DNA from: Mucilaginibacter psychrotolerans
GTDB taxonomy: Bacteria > Bacteroidota > Bacteroidia > Sphingobacteriales > Sphingobacteriaceae
Length of the DNA: 64,000 bases
Direction: 5' to 3'
Assembly (NCBI RefSeq): GCF_004519315.1
Contig: NZ_SOZE01000017.1
Coordinates: forward strand, 78,072-142,071
This document shows positions 36,942 to 47,600 of this stretch, in pieces (position 1 is the first letter of the stretch; every line of letters begins with the position of its first letter). The notes under the pieces are model-generated. The model was not told the DNA's origin. It saw only the letters and a program-made list of their open reading frames with translations, and made no database searches. The position numbers were made by a program, and so were the translations under genes.

Positions 36942-38290
36942 AATTTAAAAAAATTTTGATAATCAAACGCGTTTAAACCATCTCTTATAAAACCATGCTT
37001 ATTTCTTAACTCAAGCACCTTATTTTTAACCTCCTGATCACTCATTTCTGGATGAATTTCGCAAGCAAAAAGTTTAAATGCCTTTGCTCCAATTTTAGGG
37101 CCGCCTGGGTAATTTATAATACCAGTAGTCGGTTCCAGTAAGATGTGCTTCCCTAAACTACGAATGTTCTCCGAAAGATTGACGATGTTTAAATCGCCTT
37201 CAGCAACCGGCATTGATGCTTTGATATGAAAAAAATTATCTTTGATAGCACGGCTTGGCGCTCCCCATGCATCCTCCCCATAACATTCTGAAGCAGACGT
37301 CCCCGTGTGAACAGCATCTGCACCAATTAAACGTGAAATTTTTGAGATTACCGCTTCTGAAATGCCTGTCGGGAAATTACCATGTGAACTGATTAATGAG
37401 CCCCTCGTCATTATTCCCGAACCCATGTTAGTACAAATTACCGCAACTCGACCGTTTATGTGATTTATTAGCAATTGGCTATTTCCATATCCAAGTGTAA
37501 ACGGGTTTAAGAGAATGGCCCCGACACCTTTTGAAATTGCGAAGTCAATGATTTCTACTGCATTAGGGAAAGGCAAGTTAATATTGACGAAATATTTTTT
37601 GATATTGCTAGCCGTTGCCATTCTATTCGTTAATTCAGTAAACGCATTAATGCGATTCCTTATATTTAATTCGCCATAAGGATCAACAAGTAAAAGATCG
37701 TCAACTATAAAATCAGCCCCCCCTGTAAGAGCTTCTTCACAATAAGCTTTTATAAGATTTAGACTTGAACCGTTTCTTGGCTTAACCGTAATTCCTATTA
37801 AAGGTCTATTAAAAATATTAAATATCGATTGAATTCCATGCGTCCCAAGTTTCGGACCAGTAAACCTTTTGACAAATGCTTCTGGAAAAGAAATCGATTC
37901 AATCCAGTAACTATCCGAATAATTGTATTCCGCTGGGCTGGTTATCAATTGAATTAATTGAGTAATACCTTCGCTCTCAGTACATTGACTTATTGGGAAA
38001 GCTAATTCAACCAATCCAGCAGGTTTACTTACCCCTGCCATAGAATTATTCAAAATTGTCGAGTCAACTATTCTTCCAGCATGCTTTAGTCTTTCAGAAA
38101 ACGTTTCGTGATTGAGCTTTTGCATTGTTCTTAGAGTTCCTATTAGCAACGTTCTTGCAACAGCCTCTTCAAATATCAATCCATCTGCAGCGGTGATTTT
38201 GTATCTTACCAAGATGTAATTGTCGTTGCTAACCGACTCTCTATTACTGAATATCTCTTTTCTTTCTCGAGAATCTATTGGAGATCTCAT
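36938..38290 (-). CDS. RuBisCO-like protein (form IV)
   Basis: The family is recognised from FPEAFVKRFTGPKLGTHGI, RPLIGITVKP, GADFIVDD and GADAVHTGT, in the right order for the RuBisCO large subunit. True RuBisCO needs a carbamylated lysine in the KDDE segment and a lysine in loop 6. Here these are Val196 (FIVDD) and Glu335 (TSASECYG), so it is a RuBisCO-like protein that cannot fix carbon. Known RuBisCO-like proteins catalyse isomerisations or enolisations of sugar-like substrates, for example in methionine salvage. At 450 aa it has the usual full length. It lies between a PNPOx-like protein and a membrane protein. Confidence 0.85.
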   Translation of the reverse strand: MRSPIDSRERKEIFSNRESVSNDNYILVRYKITAADGLIFEEAVARTLLIGTLRTMQKLNHETFSERLKHAGRIVDSTILNNSMAGVSKPAGLVELAFPISQCTESEGITQLIQLITSPAEYNYSDSYWIESISFPEAFVKRFTGPKLGTHGIQSIFNIFNRPLIGITVKPRNGSSLNLIKAYCEEALTGGADFIVDDLLLVDPYGELNIRNRINAFTELTNRMATASNIKKYFVNINLPFPNAVEIIDFAISKGVGAILLNPFTLGYGNSQLLINHINGRVAVICTNMGSGIMTRGSLISSHGNFPTGISEAVISKISRLIGADAVHTGTSASECYGEDAWGAPSRAIKDNFFHIKASMPVAEGDLNIVNLSENIRSLGKHILLEPTTGIINYPGGPKIGAKAFKLFACEIHPEMSDQEVKNKVLELRNKHGFIRDGLNAFDYQNFFKL

Positions 38291-38299
38291 AATGAAATT

Positions 38300-38791
38300 T
38301 TAAAATTGGATATCGGCTATAACAACCTCCACCCGTTTATCAATTTTAATGCTTTCCATATCAATTAAAAACAGCTGAGTAGGCACTATTCTATAAAACC
38401 GTTGTACGCTTTCGCCCATGAAATCAGCTATTGGTCTTTGCCATTTCTTTCTAATCTCTTCATCAGGAAATGACTGAATAAAGTACTCATTCATAACTTT
38501 TGTCAATTGATGTTCAGGAATTTGTTCAACCTGTGCATAAAACTGTAGACCGTCTACATCATCTGATAAAGCCGCTGAATTAAATATTGCCCCAGAAATA
38601 TACCTGTTAACTTCTATATATTTTGAATGCAATGAATCGATAGCGGAGTAATAGATAAAGCTTAATGGGCTCGTTTCAAGAGAATAAGCTAATGGGGAAA
38701 CCCAAACAGTTTCAAAGTTAGTCGTCCCAATCGTCAAATAACGATTCTCTAAAATGATTTTTTTTGCTCGTTTGATTAAAATTTGTTCCAT
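38300..38791 (-). CDS. Pyridoxamine 5'-phosphate oxidase-like flavin-binding protein
   Basis: A 163-aa protein with the split-barrel pattern of PNPOx-like proteins: RYLTIGTTN, WVSPLAYSLE, IYYSAIDSLHSKYIEVNRY and SGAIFNSA. These correspond to the flavin-binding strands and the DSxHSxxI region of the family. Members bind FMN or F420 and act as small oxidases or reductases. It has 8 to 10 bp gaps to its neighbours, so it belongs to the RuBisCO-like operon. Its substrate is unknown. Confidence 0.75.
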   Translation of the reverse strand: MEQILIKRAKKIILENRYLTIGTTNFETVWVSPLAYSLETSPLSFIYYSAIDSLHSKYIEVNRYISGAIFNSAALSDDVDGLQFYAQVEQIPEHQLTKVMNEYFIQSFPDEEIRKKWQRPIADFMGESVQRFYRIVPTQLFLIDMESIKIDKRVEVVIADIQF

Positions 38792-38801
38792 TTTTTGATT
38801 G

Positions 38802-40133
38802 TTAAATTGATTGCCTAATAATGTTTACTAAATGTTCTTTACCATACAACTGGAGATAAAACAATATTGGATATTTTCCTTTAATAAAATCACCAATAAG
38901 TACCTCATCCAATTCAATAGCTACTTTACGAATTTTTTCTTTACTAAAAAGATTGTCGGGTTCCCAAATAAATTCCAAAATTTGGGTAGAACATTCTTCT
39001 ATAATTCTACTTCTAGAAGTTATCATGTGATCGATACTGCCAGCATAACTAACACCGACCCGTAATCCATATGAATATATCTCTAACAAGTCACATAAAT
39101 GTACGTTAGGATAGTAAGTAGGTAACGAAAATCCATTCTTTGCTTCAAAAACTTTGTAACTTAATTTATCAAAAAAGGAGGAATTTCCACATTTGCAAAT
39201 CCAATTATACTGCTGATTAGCAATAGCAAGCCTACTTCTTTCGTTACAAATCTCACAAACTGCCCATATTTCAGTAATAGGGTAGTTGCTTTGGCCAACA
39301 TTGTTGAAAAAGTCTTTTTCAAATATTTCGACCATCCTTTCAAAGGAGCTTTCTAACAGTTCCGTAGCTGACACAAACAACGTAGAATAGTTGAAAAACC
39401 GATTAGATAACCAAGCAATAAAATTAGCGTTCGCTTCTACTAAGCTATTCGCACTGGCGTAAATTCTATTGAAACTTTCTTTTAATAGTAGAGTTTGCTC
39501 TTCCTTATTTCGATATGTTAACAAAAACTCATCGATTTCGTTAAGCTTCTTAAAACAAGTATTGGATGATTGCCTTAAAGACTCAATCCATTTTTGTATT
39601 TCGCTTTCATCTGGTTTGGCCAATGAAGATGCGATTCGTCTTCGATAATCACGTTTTACTGCCCCTGGCAAGTAAAAAGTCTTATTACTATGCCAATTTG
39701 GCAACCGCGGTGATCGGAACGATTTGTCTTCAGCAACGTCATAATCCATAAATAGAAACAAAACCACAGGTTTTTGGTTCGTTTCCTTTTCTATTTTCGA
39801 GCAGAGTTCTTGTGCAGCAATTATTAAACCAAATATATTTAATCCTATTAATGTATTTGGTTGATGAAATATTCTGACTATTGGGTATTCGGTATCCTCT
39901 AACAATGTTAGAGTCTTTTTAACATCATTGCTTAATAAATCTGCTTTCTCGTGAAATCTTTTAATTTTTGTGATTTGATGGGGTGATAATCGTGTAGAAG
40001 CGACATGGGATTTTGTTAGACCAACAAAATTTTCTACAAATTCAGATGAATCGCTGACAAATTTAAAATTAGAACCACGTTCAATTTTTTCTATTCGACG
40101 AGCGGAAAGTAAAGCCTCACGGTGAGATAACAT
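38802..40133 (-). CDS. HUP-fold ligase-like protein with zinc ribbon (class I LysRS/BshC-like)
   Basis: I do not recognise a named family, but the order of parts is suggestive. The N-terminal half has HQPNTLIGLNIFGLIIAAQE near 90-109 and VVLFLFMDYDVAED near 123-136, like the nucleotide-binding start of BshC. A zinc ribbon follows with Cys293, Cys296, Cys313 and Cys315. Then comes GVSYAGSIDHMITSRSRI near 360-377, which resembles the class I lysyl-tRNA synthetase segment around KDH and the signature loop. Such folds activate carboxylates with ATP. It may join an amino acid or acid to a small molecule. It is the first gene of the RuBisCO-like operon. Confidence 0.5.
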   Translation of the reverse strand: MLSHREALLSARRIEKIERGSNFKFVSDSSEFVENFVGLTKSHVASTRLSPHQITKIKRFHEKADLLSNDVKKTLTLLEDTEYPIVRIFHQPNTLIGLNIFGLIIAAQELCSKIEKETNQKPVVLFLFMDYDVAEDKSFRSPRLPNWHSNKTFYLPGAVKRDYRRRIASSLAKPDESEIQKWIESLRQSSNTCFKKLNEIDEFLLTYRNKEEQTLLLKESFNRIYASANSLVEANANFIAWLSNRFFNYSTLFVSATELLESSFERMVEIFEKDFFNNVGQSNYPITEIWAVCEICNERSRLAIANQQYNWICKCGNSSFFDKLSYKVFEAKNGFSLPTYYPNVHLCDLLEIYSYGLRVGVSYAGSIDHMITSRSRIIEECSTQILEFIWEPDNLFSKEKIRKVAIELDEVLIGDFIKGKYPILFYLQLYGKEHLVNIIRQSI

Positions 40134-40267
40134 AGTAATAAGTATTAGGATTTATAAAAATATTAATACTTTAGGATATTTTTATAAATAATTCACTTAT
40201 TTCAAATATTCCTGCGTATCCCGTATTCGATAACGCGACTTTCACAAATCTGCCAATCAATACTTGT

Positions 40268-40312
40268 CTCATAACCTGAAGGCCGCAGGTTCAAATCCTG
40301 CCCCCGTAACCA
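40268..40312 (+). other. attR: 3' half of initiator tRNA-fMet
   Basis: From the anticodon loop CTCATAA (40268-40274) the sequence runs through CCTGA, a 5-base variable loop, the T-arm GCAGG-TTCAAAT-CCTGC, the acceptor strand CCCCGTA, a discriminator A and the CCA at 40310-40312. This matches the 3' half of an initiator tRNA: CAT anticodon and a C1-A72-type acceptor end as in E. coli. No 5' half is present, so it is a fragment made by integration. Element DNA lies to the left. The 398-bp gap 40134-40531 around it holds no other gene; a short GC-rich hairpin (CCCC-GT-GGGG) follows near 40345. Confidence 0.75.
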
Positions 40313-40531
40313 ATAAATCAAACATTAAATTACATTATAAATCCCCGTGGGGGTGTCGGTGCAACTTGAGTCCATCCCTTTCGTTTGTTGGAATAAAGTG
40401 TGTAGATTACTTTATTGGCTGGCGGTTTTCAATGATATAAAATGACTTTATGTTCAATTGTACATCGACTAATATTAAGCACCAAAGGGGGTCGTCTGCC
40501 TTATTTTTAAAAACACGTTTGTTGATTTATA

Positions 40532-43500
40532 TCAATATAATATCGTTACCCATCCGCTTAGTTTTTGCTTTCCCTTTCTTGCCGATAGCACGTAATAATA
40601 AACTGCCGACGGCAACAACTTCCCGTGGTACCGTCCGTCCCATGGGATATAATAGCCAAGGCTTTTATAAACCTCCTGCCCATTCCGGTTATAGATGTTG
40701 AGATGTACCGTGGCATCGTTCCCAATGCCAGAAATCGTCCAGGTGTCGTTCACGCCGTCGTTGTTGGGGGTGAATGTGTTGCCCATTTGCACTTCGGGGC
40801 AATTGGATCCTACAATAATATTTTGAGTGGCGGTACAACCGTTGGTATCTTCCACTTTCAGGGTGACCGTTTGCGGGACGCTTATGCTGAAAGTGCTGCT
40901 GCCCTCGACACCGTTCCAGAAGTATTTTGCAAAGCCCGCAGGCGCGGTTAATTCAACGGTCGACTTTGTAAATGTGCAAACCGATGTATCCGGCACGTCC
41001 AGTACAGGGTTTGGTTGCATCAAGACGTCGATGTTATCTTCCGATGTGCACCCCGAAGCGGACGTTACCCTGACGCTATATTTTCCGGAATGGCGGACAA
41101 CTATACTCGCAGTTGTTTCCCCTGTGGACCACAGCACCGTACCGCCATTATTATCCACGCTCAATCCTACCGCTTCGCCATCGCAGAGCGAAGTCAGTAT
41201 CGTTTTTGCGATTTTCGCGATAGGCGGCTCATGGAACACCAGTGAATATATAGGGGAGGACTTGATGCAGGTCGGTTTAGCTTTGCTGCTTACCACAGCC
41301 AGGTAATTACCGGGAATATCAGTCATAATCTCAGCCTGATTGGCGAAATCCGGGACGACTGCCCCGTCGCGTTGCCAGGAGATATCGTAGTTATCGGTTG
41401 CGGCAACCTTTATCGACAAGGATGCCTTGTCGCCTTTGCAATAGGCTGCCTTATCCGGGGATACCCGCAAGTCGGCAAAGCTTATTACCTTGACATCTAC
41501 CGTTGCCGACGGTACCAACTATTTTCGCAGGCACTGGCTTCTGCATAATACAGCCCTGGCCCGCTGGTTTGCAGCGTTGGCCCGGTATTGCCGGTGAGTA
41601 TCGCGTCCTTATACCAACGGTACTGATAAGGCAGTGCTGCATTTGCCTTTAAGGTAAGCGCCTCGTCCTCACAAAGATAAACCGTACCTGCATGGTCAAC
41701 AGTGAACACGGGGGCTCTTACGAACGAAACATTAAGCGGCCCTGATATTTTAGTACAAGCGCCAATTAAGCTGCTCAATTGCACTGTATATTCCCCGGCG
41801 CTAACAATAGTTGCGCTAACCTTGTCCTCCAGCGATGCTACCTTATGCCCATCCAGCAACCAGCTGATATGGTAATCGGCGCTTAATGGAGTATTTACCA
41901 CCAACTTTGCCTGTTCACCCTCGCAATAAACTTGTTTATCTGCGCTGATAACAGGCACAGGCAGGTTAATTAAGGCCACCGTAATTTCTTTGGAAGGAAC
42001 CCATGTACCATCGCATGCGCTAACTTCTACCCGGTATTTACCGTTGGTGGTAGCTTTCATTTTGTACGAAGCATCCCCGGTAAGTACCCCATCCTTCAGC
42101 CAGCGGTATTGGTAAGCCGGGCTATAGTCTGTGGTTAATGTGGCAGAAAAGCTATCGCAATAGGCCAATACATCCGTGTAATTAAAATTAAAAACCGGGG
42201 AGGATATAATCGTTGTTTTTAAGTGATTGGTTTCCAGGTGGATGTTTTGGCAAGGATCGTATAGGATTGCATGGTATTCGCCGGCGGTGGCTATCTGCAG
42301 TTCGCGGCTGCTTTCACCAGGCAGTTGCTGCCCGTTTTTATACCATTGGATGCTGTTGCTGGTATACAGCTCGGTACTAACTGTTGCAGTTGCTGTATTG
42401 CCCGCGCAAATATTAAGCTCCTGCTGGCTGGCTGGTGCATCTTTAAATGACGCAGCCTGCACTTTTCCGTTGCCGAGGAATTGGGCATAATCTGGCTTTA
42501 AGTAATACAACCCGTTAAACGTTGCTACCCAAACGCCATCTTCGCACAGCGGCACCGCTCTCGAAGCAACGTTAACGCAAATATCGTTCACCTTTAGGTT
42601 ACCTAATACATCGGCATGGAAAAGTTGAAATGTTGTTAGCCCGCTTGATCCTGTCCGGTAAAGCGAATTGCTAAAATACAACCCCTGGTCGGTACCAATC
42701 AGCAGGTTCTGTTTTATTTTCGCGGGATTGTCATACCAACCGCCGCCGCCAAAGGCGGTAAGCCCATAAATATTGGTTACTTTATTAATGTTGATGCCCT
42801 CCAGGTAATGCCCGTAATCTGATTCGATATAGTAACTTTCTTGCCAGTAGTTCTGAAACAGCCCGTTCTTGTTCCCCCAAAACATATTCATATAACTCAC
42901 CCTAATGTCGTAATCAGTCATAGCACCCGTTATAAGGCAAGCGGTTTTGATATCGTAGCCGAAACCGTTTTTACCTTCCCAAAGAAAGCCTGTAAAAAAA
43001 CTGTATTCCCCCGGGAAAGAAACCGGGAGTTTAGTAAGCCCATCGTAATCATTTGGGCCGGCTGTACTGTCGCGGAACATTTGGGTGCGAAAGGTTGCCT
43101 CATATATTTTAGTATTATGCTCGCCAGTACCGGTTGTTAGTTGTTCGGCCCGAATATCATAACGGTATAAGGCGTGGTCAGAGCCAATCAGCAAAACGGG
43201 CTGCGCGGCCCCGTCAAAGGAATAATATTCGTGGAACGCGTTTTTAGCGATGCCGACGGAATTAACAACGGTGGTGATGCCCTGGCTGCTTCCCAATAGT
43301 TTTATATTCCCGCTTTTATATTGAACAACCGCGTTGGCGTTTGTAGCCATGAATACCGTATCCTTATTAAGCCCGGCGATATCTATGAATTGAAAATTAC
43401 CGTAGTTGGCAAAGGCAGAAGTAAAATCATCAATAACCATGGTAACGCTATTGATACGGTACACCTGGTTATTTTGCGCTAATACCCATAGATAGGGGTC

Positions 43501-43635
43501 GATAAAATCCCGCTTTACGCTGATGATATTCTTACCCGCAAAAAAATGCTGGTTTATCTGGAAGCCTAAGTCTTGCTGCGCGAACAAGTTGCCAATACAA
43601 AAAAATAGTGCAACAAAAAGGAGCAATCGCCGCAT
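40532..43635 (-). CDS. T9SS-sorted Ig-like surface protein, interrupted by a frameshift
   Basis: Two frames (down to 41497 and from 41518) join into one protein. The ATG at 43635 gives a good signal peptide (MRRLLLFVALFFCIGNLFAQ), shorter than the frame's first ATG at 43695. The N-terminal half has beta-propeller-like repeats. Ig-like repeats follow, each with ACDGTWVPSKEI-type edges, and the end has NTFTPNNDGVNDTW and YYVLSARKGK, the gliding-motility C-terminal (type B) sorting domain. The break is at ENSWYRRQR versus SWVPSATVDV: one G is missing near 41505 (GG instead of GGG). The other repeats keep W-VPS, so this is a true mutation or a sequencing error. Confidence 0.82.
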
Positions 43636-43750
43636 ACAGCGTAGGTGTGTAAGGTTGGTGATGGCCAAATTTAGCGACATTTTATAGTAAAACACAAGGT
43701 AACAATTATTCGGTGTTCCCGGATAGTTTTTCGGCAGGGGCGGTAATACC

Positions 43751-43940
43751 TTGGCGGGGCATTGGTTGTAACCAGCAGGCTCATCCCAAATTGCATGTAA
43801 TCGTTTTTTCTAACTGCCGGGCAGAACCCAAATCGATATCAAAAGTTATCCTAACGTTGCCCAAGTGGTCGGTGAGCGAATACCCTTCGTTATATGATGT
43901 GCAATCCCGCTGTGCCTGCCGTCTGCGCAAAATCGACGAG
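43751..43940 (-). pseudogene. Decayed orphan fragment of an RHS core
   Basis: The sequence aligns with 45608-45805, the end of the RHS core of the next gene. It shares stretches such as GGTCGGTGAGCGAATA with many substitutions and several indels. It lies downstream of the toxin and putative immunity genes, as expected for a displaced C-terminal cassette in RHS loci. No frame is intact. The gap 43696-44087 holds nothing else. Confidence 0.75.
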
Positions 43941-44087
43941 ACTTATTATTCACTTATCTCCAATTAAGGCCTCCGCTGTGCTATGGCCATCGGAGGCGCA
44001 TTCGGTAGCCGACGAACAGAAAGCAGTTGCCTTTCAGCACAAGTCATATACACGTTAGGCAAAAATCTGCATGAGCTCGGATTTGAC

Positions 44088-44663
44088 TTACTCAGGCGTC
44101 ATGAGCATTATTGATTTAGAAGTAAAGAATATCCATCTATTCTTTACTCTTTTTGCCGTAGTGAATTTTACTATTTGGCCAGTAATGTTTGGTTCCTTTG
44201 ACCGAAAGAATTGTCGATAGGCTACTGTATCTACTGTTTCAACAATTTTTTTTAATCCTACATCCAAAGAGTCCAAGTCTACTTTCGCATTAACTTTAAT
44301 ATTGATAGGCGCATTTTTATATTTTTTACGTGGAGATGAATACGGTATCTCATAAAAGCAACTATGCATATTATTCCAAACTAGAATTGAGTAACCTCCA
44401 TTGTAAAAGTCTGTGGTAATCTCAAGGATAAAAAGAGTATCCGACTTGAGCATATCAAAGCTAGTCTTTTGTTGTACAGTTTTAAAGAGATTTTTAAGTT
44501 CTCTTGCAGAGCGTTTGTGTAAGGAGTGGTATTGTGATTTTGTTACTGATTTATTTGATTTTGTATGTGCATCTAAATAATTCACATAATCGGCGTAGAA
44601 ATCTTGGGCAAAACTTTTGTTAAGGATCAAAGATACTATCACGATCAAAATTAGTTTTCTCAT
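44088..44663 (-). CDS. Secreted hypothetical protein, possible RHS immunity protein
   Basis: A 191-aa protein with a signal peptide (MRKLILIVIVSLILNKSFAQ). The mature part is basic and contains IRFTT-type strands; I do not recognise it. It lies 28 bp downstream of the RHS gene on the same strand, the place expected for the immunity gene of a polymorphic toxin. A periplasmic immunity protein would fit a toxin acting outside the cytoplasm, but this is inferred from position only. Confidence 0.6.
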   Translation of the reverse strand: MRKLILIVIVSLILNKSFAQDFYADYVNYLDAHTKSNKSVTKSQYHSLHKRSARELKNLFKTVQQKTSFDMLKSDTLFILEITTDFYNGGYSILVWNNMHSCFYEIPYSSPRKKYKNAPINIKVNAKVDLDSLDVGLKKIVETVDTVAYRQFFRSKEPNITGQIVKFTTAKRVKNRWIFFTSKSIMLMTPE

Positions 44664-44691
44664 TTTTCGTTGTTAATTGAAACTTTTCATA

Positions 44692-47600
44692 TTACGGATT
44701 AAGTGGCATGCTTGGTATTGATGTTGGTGGAATTACGATGGCTGGAGCAGTAGGTCGTGGAAGCCAATCCCCTCTAAACCATAAATTGTTACCATGTCTG
44801 TCTGTTATGGCGGAATCGGAATACTCATCGTAGTCAGTCCTCATTTTTACGCCATGCTCGGCTCGGATTTGGTTTTCCTTGTAAGTTGCGTATTTATCGG
44901 AATTATAAATTACTTGTGGTATTCCGTTTATATCGACGGTATTTCCATCTTTATCTAAAACAGTAAACCATATACCTCCATCAGTAATACCGTTCCAAAT
45001 ATCCCACACGTGAGCTAATTCGTGACCCAATCCAATAAATGCAGATCTTGCATCACTCCAGCCGCTCATTGGGCCACCAATCAGATTTTTTACACCCCAC
45101 TGAAGTATACTACCGTCGGATCTAGTAAAGTTTCCTCTATTGTTTCTATTTGGATTTTTTTGTGCGTCAAAAATCGTAACTTTATTTGATGACCTCTCAA
45201 CATCATTGACTAAACCTGCTCCCGCTTCGCCTGTTTGTAAATCACAAATCGCATCAGAGATTTGAGCAATAAATTCGTCGCTTCCCTTGTACGCCTCACC
45301 GCCTTTTTCGTAATAAGCGGTGCTACCCTCAAAATAAACTTCGGCTTGCACGGTAATATCGGCAACAGCTACACCGTCAATAGTGACTTTTATTTTATCT
45401 GTAGCAACTGCGCTTATTTTATCTCCATTAATATCAATATTTTTAATAGGATTGTTTCCGGCGTAATTGTAAGGTGTAATCGATGTATAGTATTCAGAAT
45501 ATCTATCTAACCGTCCCCACCTCCCAATTACCGGGTCGTAGAAACGTGCACCGTAATCATAAACGCCTAATTCGTCCTGAAGTTCTTTTTTGTTGTAAAG
45601 ATATTTTCTCGGCGGGGCACTGGTAGTAGCCAGCAGGCGCATCCCAAATGGCATGTAATCGTTTTTTTCTACCTGCTGGGCAGAGCCTGATTTGGTATCG
45701 AAAGTTACCCGAACGTTGCCCAGGTGATCGGTGAGCGAATATTCGTAATTGTATGATGTGCCATCGCGCTGTGCCTGCCCTTCTTCCGTTTGCACAAAAT
45801 CAACGGTAGTAGTGCTGTTGGTATATTGGATACCATTAATATACTCTGTTGTGGTGCCTGTGCCTGCGGTGCTTACCCTTCGCAGCTTGCTGCCTGCTGC
45901 GTCATAGGTATAAGTAATATTTGTTGACGCGAAACTGACGTTTTGCGGTAGGTTAAGCAGGTTATAAGCAATATTGGTTATGCCCTTGCTGTTATCTTTC
46001 GTCATGTTCCCGTTCTTGTCGTAAACGTAATTATTGGTCCAGGCGCCATGCTTCAATCCCAGATCGCTGGTTGTGGCATCGGTTATGCTCTGCAACTGAT
46101 TTGTGCCGTTATAACTATAGGTGAGGTTATCTACAAGAGTGCCGGCAATTGTCCGCTGCAAGGCTGTGATATTGCCCTGCCGGTCATAAGTAATCCCTTG
46201 CTCAATAGCACTGTTGTCAGCCTTAGCCCCAACTAGTAGCCTGTTGAGGCGATCGTACAGGTAACTGAATGTGCTCGTATTTTGTGCCGCCGATGTTCCC
46301 CATTGCTGGTACATGATATTCCCGTTATAGGCTTTATTTGTTGCCCCGGTGTTATAATAGAGTTCTTCCTCAAACAGTGGTGCATTCATTTTTTTTAGCC
46401 AGCCACGCTCATTATAGGTGTACGCAAGCTGCTGGTAAAAATTAAGGCTATCGGTACTATGAAGCCATTTATTCTGTAGTTGCCCTAATTCGTTATAATC
46501 GGCTTTGGTTATAAGGGTGCGTGTTGTAGGCGTTGTACCATTAAATATCTGTTGCCAGGTTTTCAGTTTGCGCCCGGTATGATCGTAAATATACTGGTTG
46601 TTTACCGTGATAAGGGGCGTGGCGGTATTGGCAGATGTAAAATGCTGCCGCCTAACGGTAGTAGGGGCACCGGTAAAATCATAAGTAATGCTTATAGCAT
46701 CGTAATTATTGGTATTGTTTACCCCGCCCAGGTAATGCTGCTTATAACTCTTTAATTGCCTGCCATCATTGTCATAATAAAATTTAGTGGTTAGCATGGT
46801 GGTAGTACCCAGCACATTGGTAAACTGGTAAGTGGGCATACCGCGTGCGGCAAGGTTGGTGCCTGTCGGCGCGGAATAGTTGGTTGGAGCCGCCCAGCTG
46901 TAATCATCGTAAAAATTAATGGTGAGGAAGGTATAGCTGGCGCCCTGCGGGTCACTCAGGTTGTTATAACCGGTGCTTGTGCTATTATCCCGCGTTTCCC
47001 ATTTGGGGCTGCTGGGGTTATCATAAATACCCTGCAATAACAGGTAATTGGCGGTATTGGGCGTATACAGGCTTGGCTCGGCGGTGCTGCCATAAAGCAA
47101 TAATCCCGTTAGGGCCACCCGCCCCAGTTTATCGTATTTGATAAATGTCCACTCCTGCGTTGGTTTATTCCGCTGGTTGGCATCCTGGGTCATCACTACC
47201 TGGTCAAGCGTATTATATAGGATAAAGTCCCAGCCCTTGCCCGGCAACTTTTTACGGAACAGCCTACCTAAGTTGTCGTACCAATATTCGTACCCCAGGT
47301 CGCTGATAATTTGCGCGGTGATAGTGATATTGTCATCGGCATTGGTTTCCGGCGGCAGCACGTAGCAAAGGTTGCCCTTATCGTCGTACACGTAATAAGT
47401 GCTTAGCCTTTCCAGCGCGCCGTTTTTATAGTTATACTGCCTTTTTAGCACTACATGCCCATCGATATCCTTGTACTCTTCTACCTTTCCGGCCCTGCCG
47501 CTTACCCAGTTCTCATCTTTGCTCACTGTTACCGTAAGGGTATTATCATCGTAGGTGGCGTTGCTGTAACGTACCAGGCTGCGGCTGTTATCGGGGTTGA

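Larger units (their letters stand above)
1..40312. mobile_element. Right part of an integrated conjugative or mobilizable element
   Basis: This region joins a coupling ATPase, a MobF relaxase, ArdC, RadC-like, primase and excisionase-like genes, a tyrosine recombinase, and blocks of defence and metabolic cargo. It ends at a 3' half copy of tRNA-fMet at 40268-40312. Integration into the 3' half of a tRNA gene leaves an intact tRNA at one end and a 3' fragment at the other. The fragment reads rightwards, so the intact gene and the left boundary should lie to the left of the window. No VirB/Tra channel genes are visible, so self-transfer cannot be judged. Nested elements are possible, because a transposase relic lies at 31.3-31.6 kb. 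Confidence 0.65.

Noticed and set aside
36938..38290. Functional carbon-fixing RuBisCO
   Set aside because: The carbamylated lysine and loop 6 lysine are replaced by Val and Glu.
40230..40312. Complete tRNA gene
   Set aside because: The bases before the anticodon loop do not form D or anticodon stems with the 3' half, so only a fragment is present.
43713..43967. 84-codon plus-strand frame
   Set aside because: It lies antisense to the decayed RHS core fragment and reflects that homology, not a real gene.
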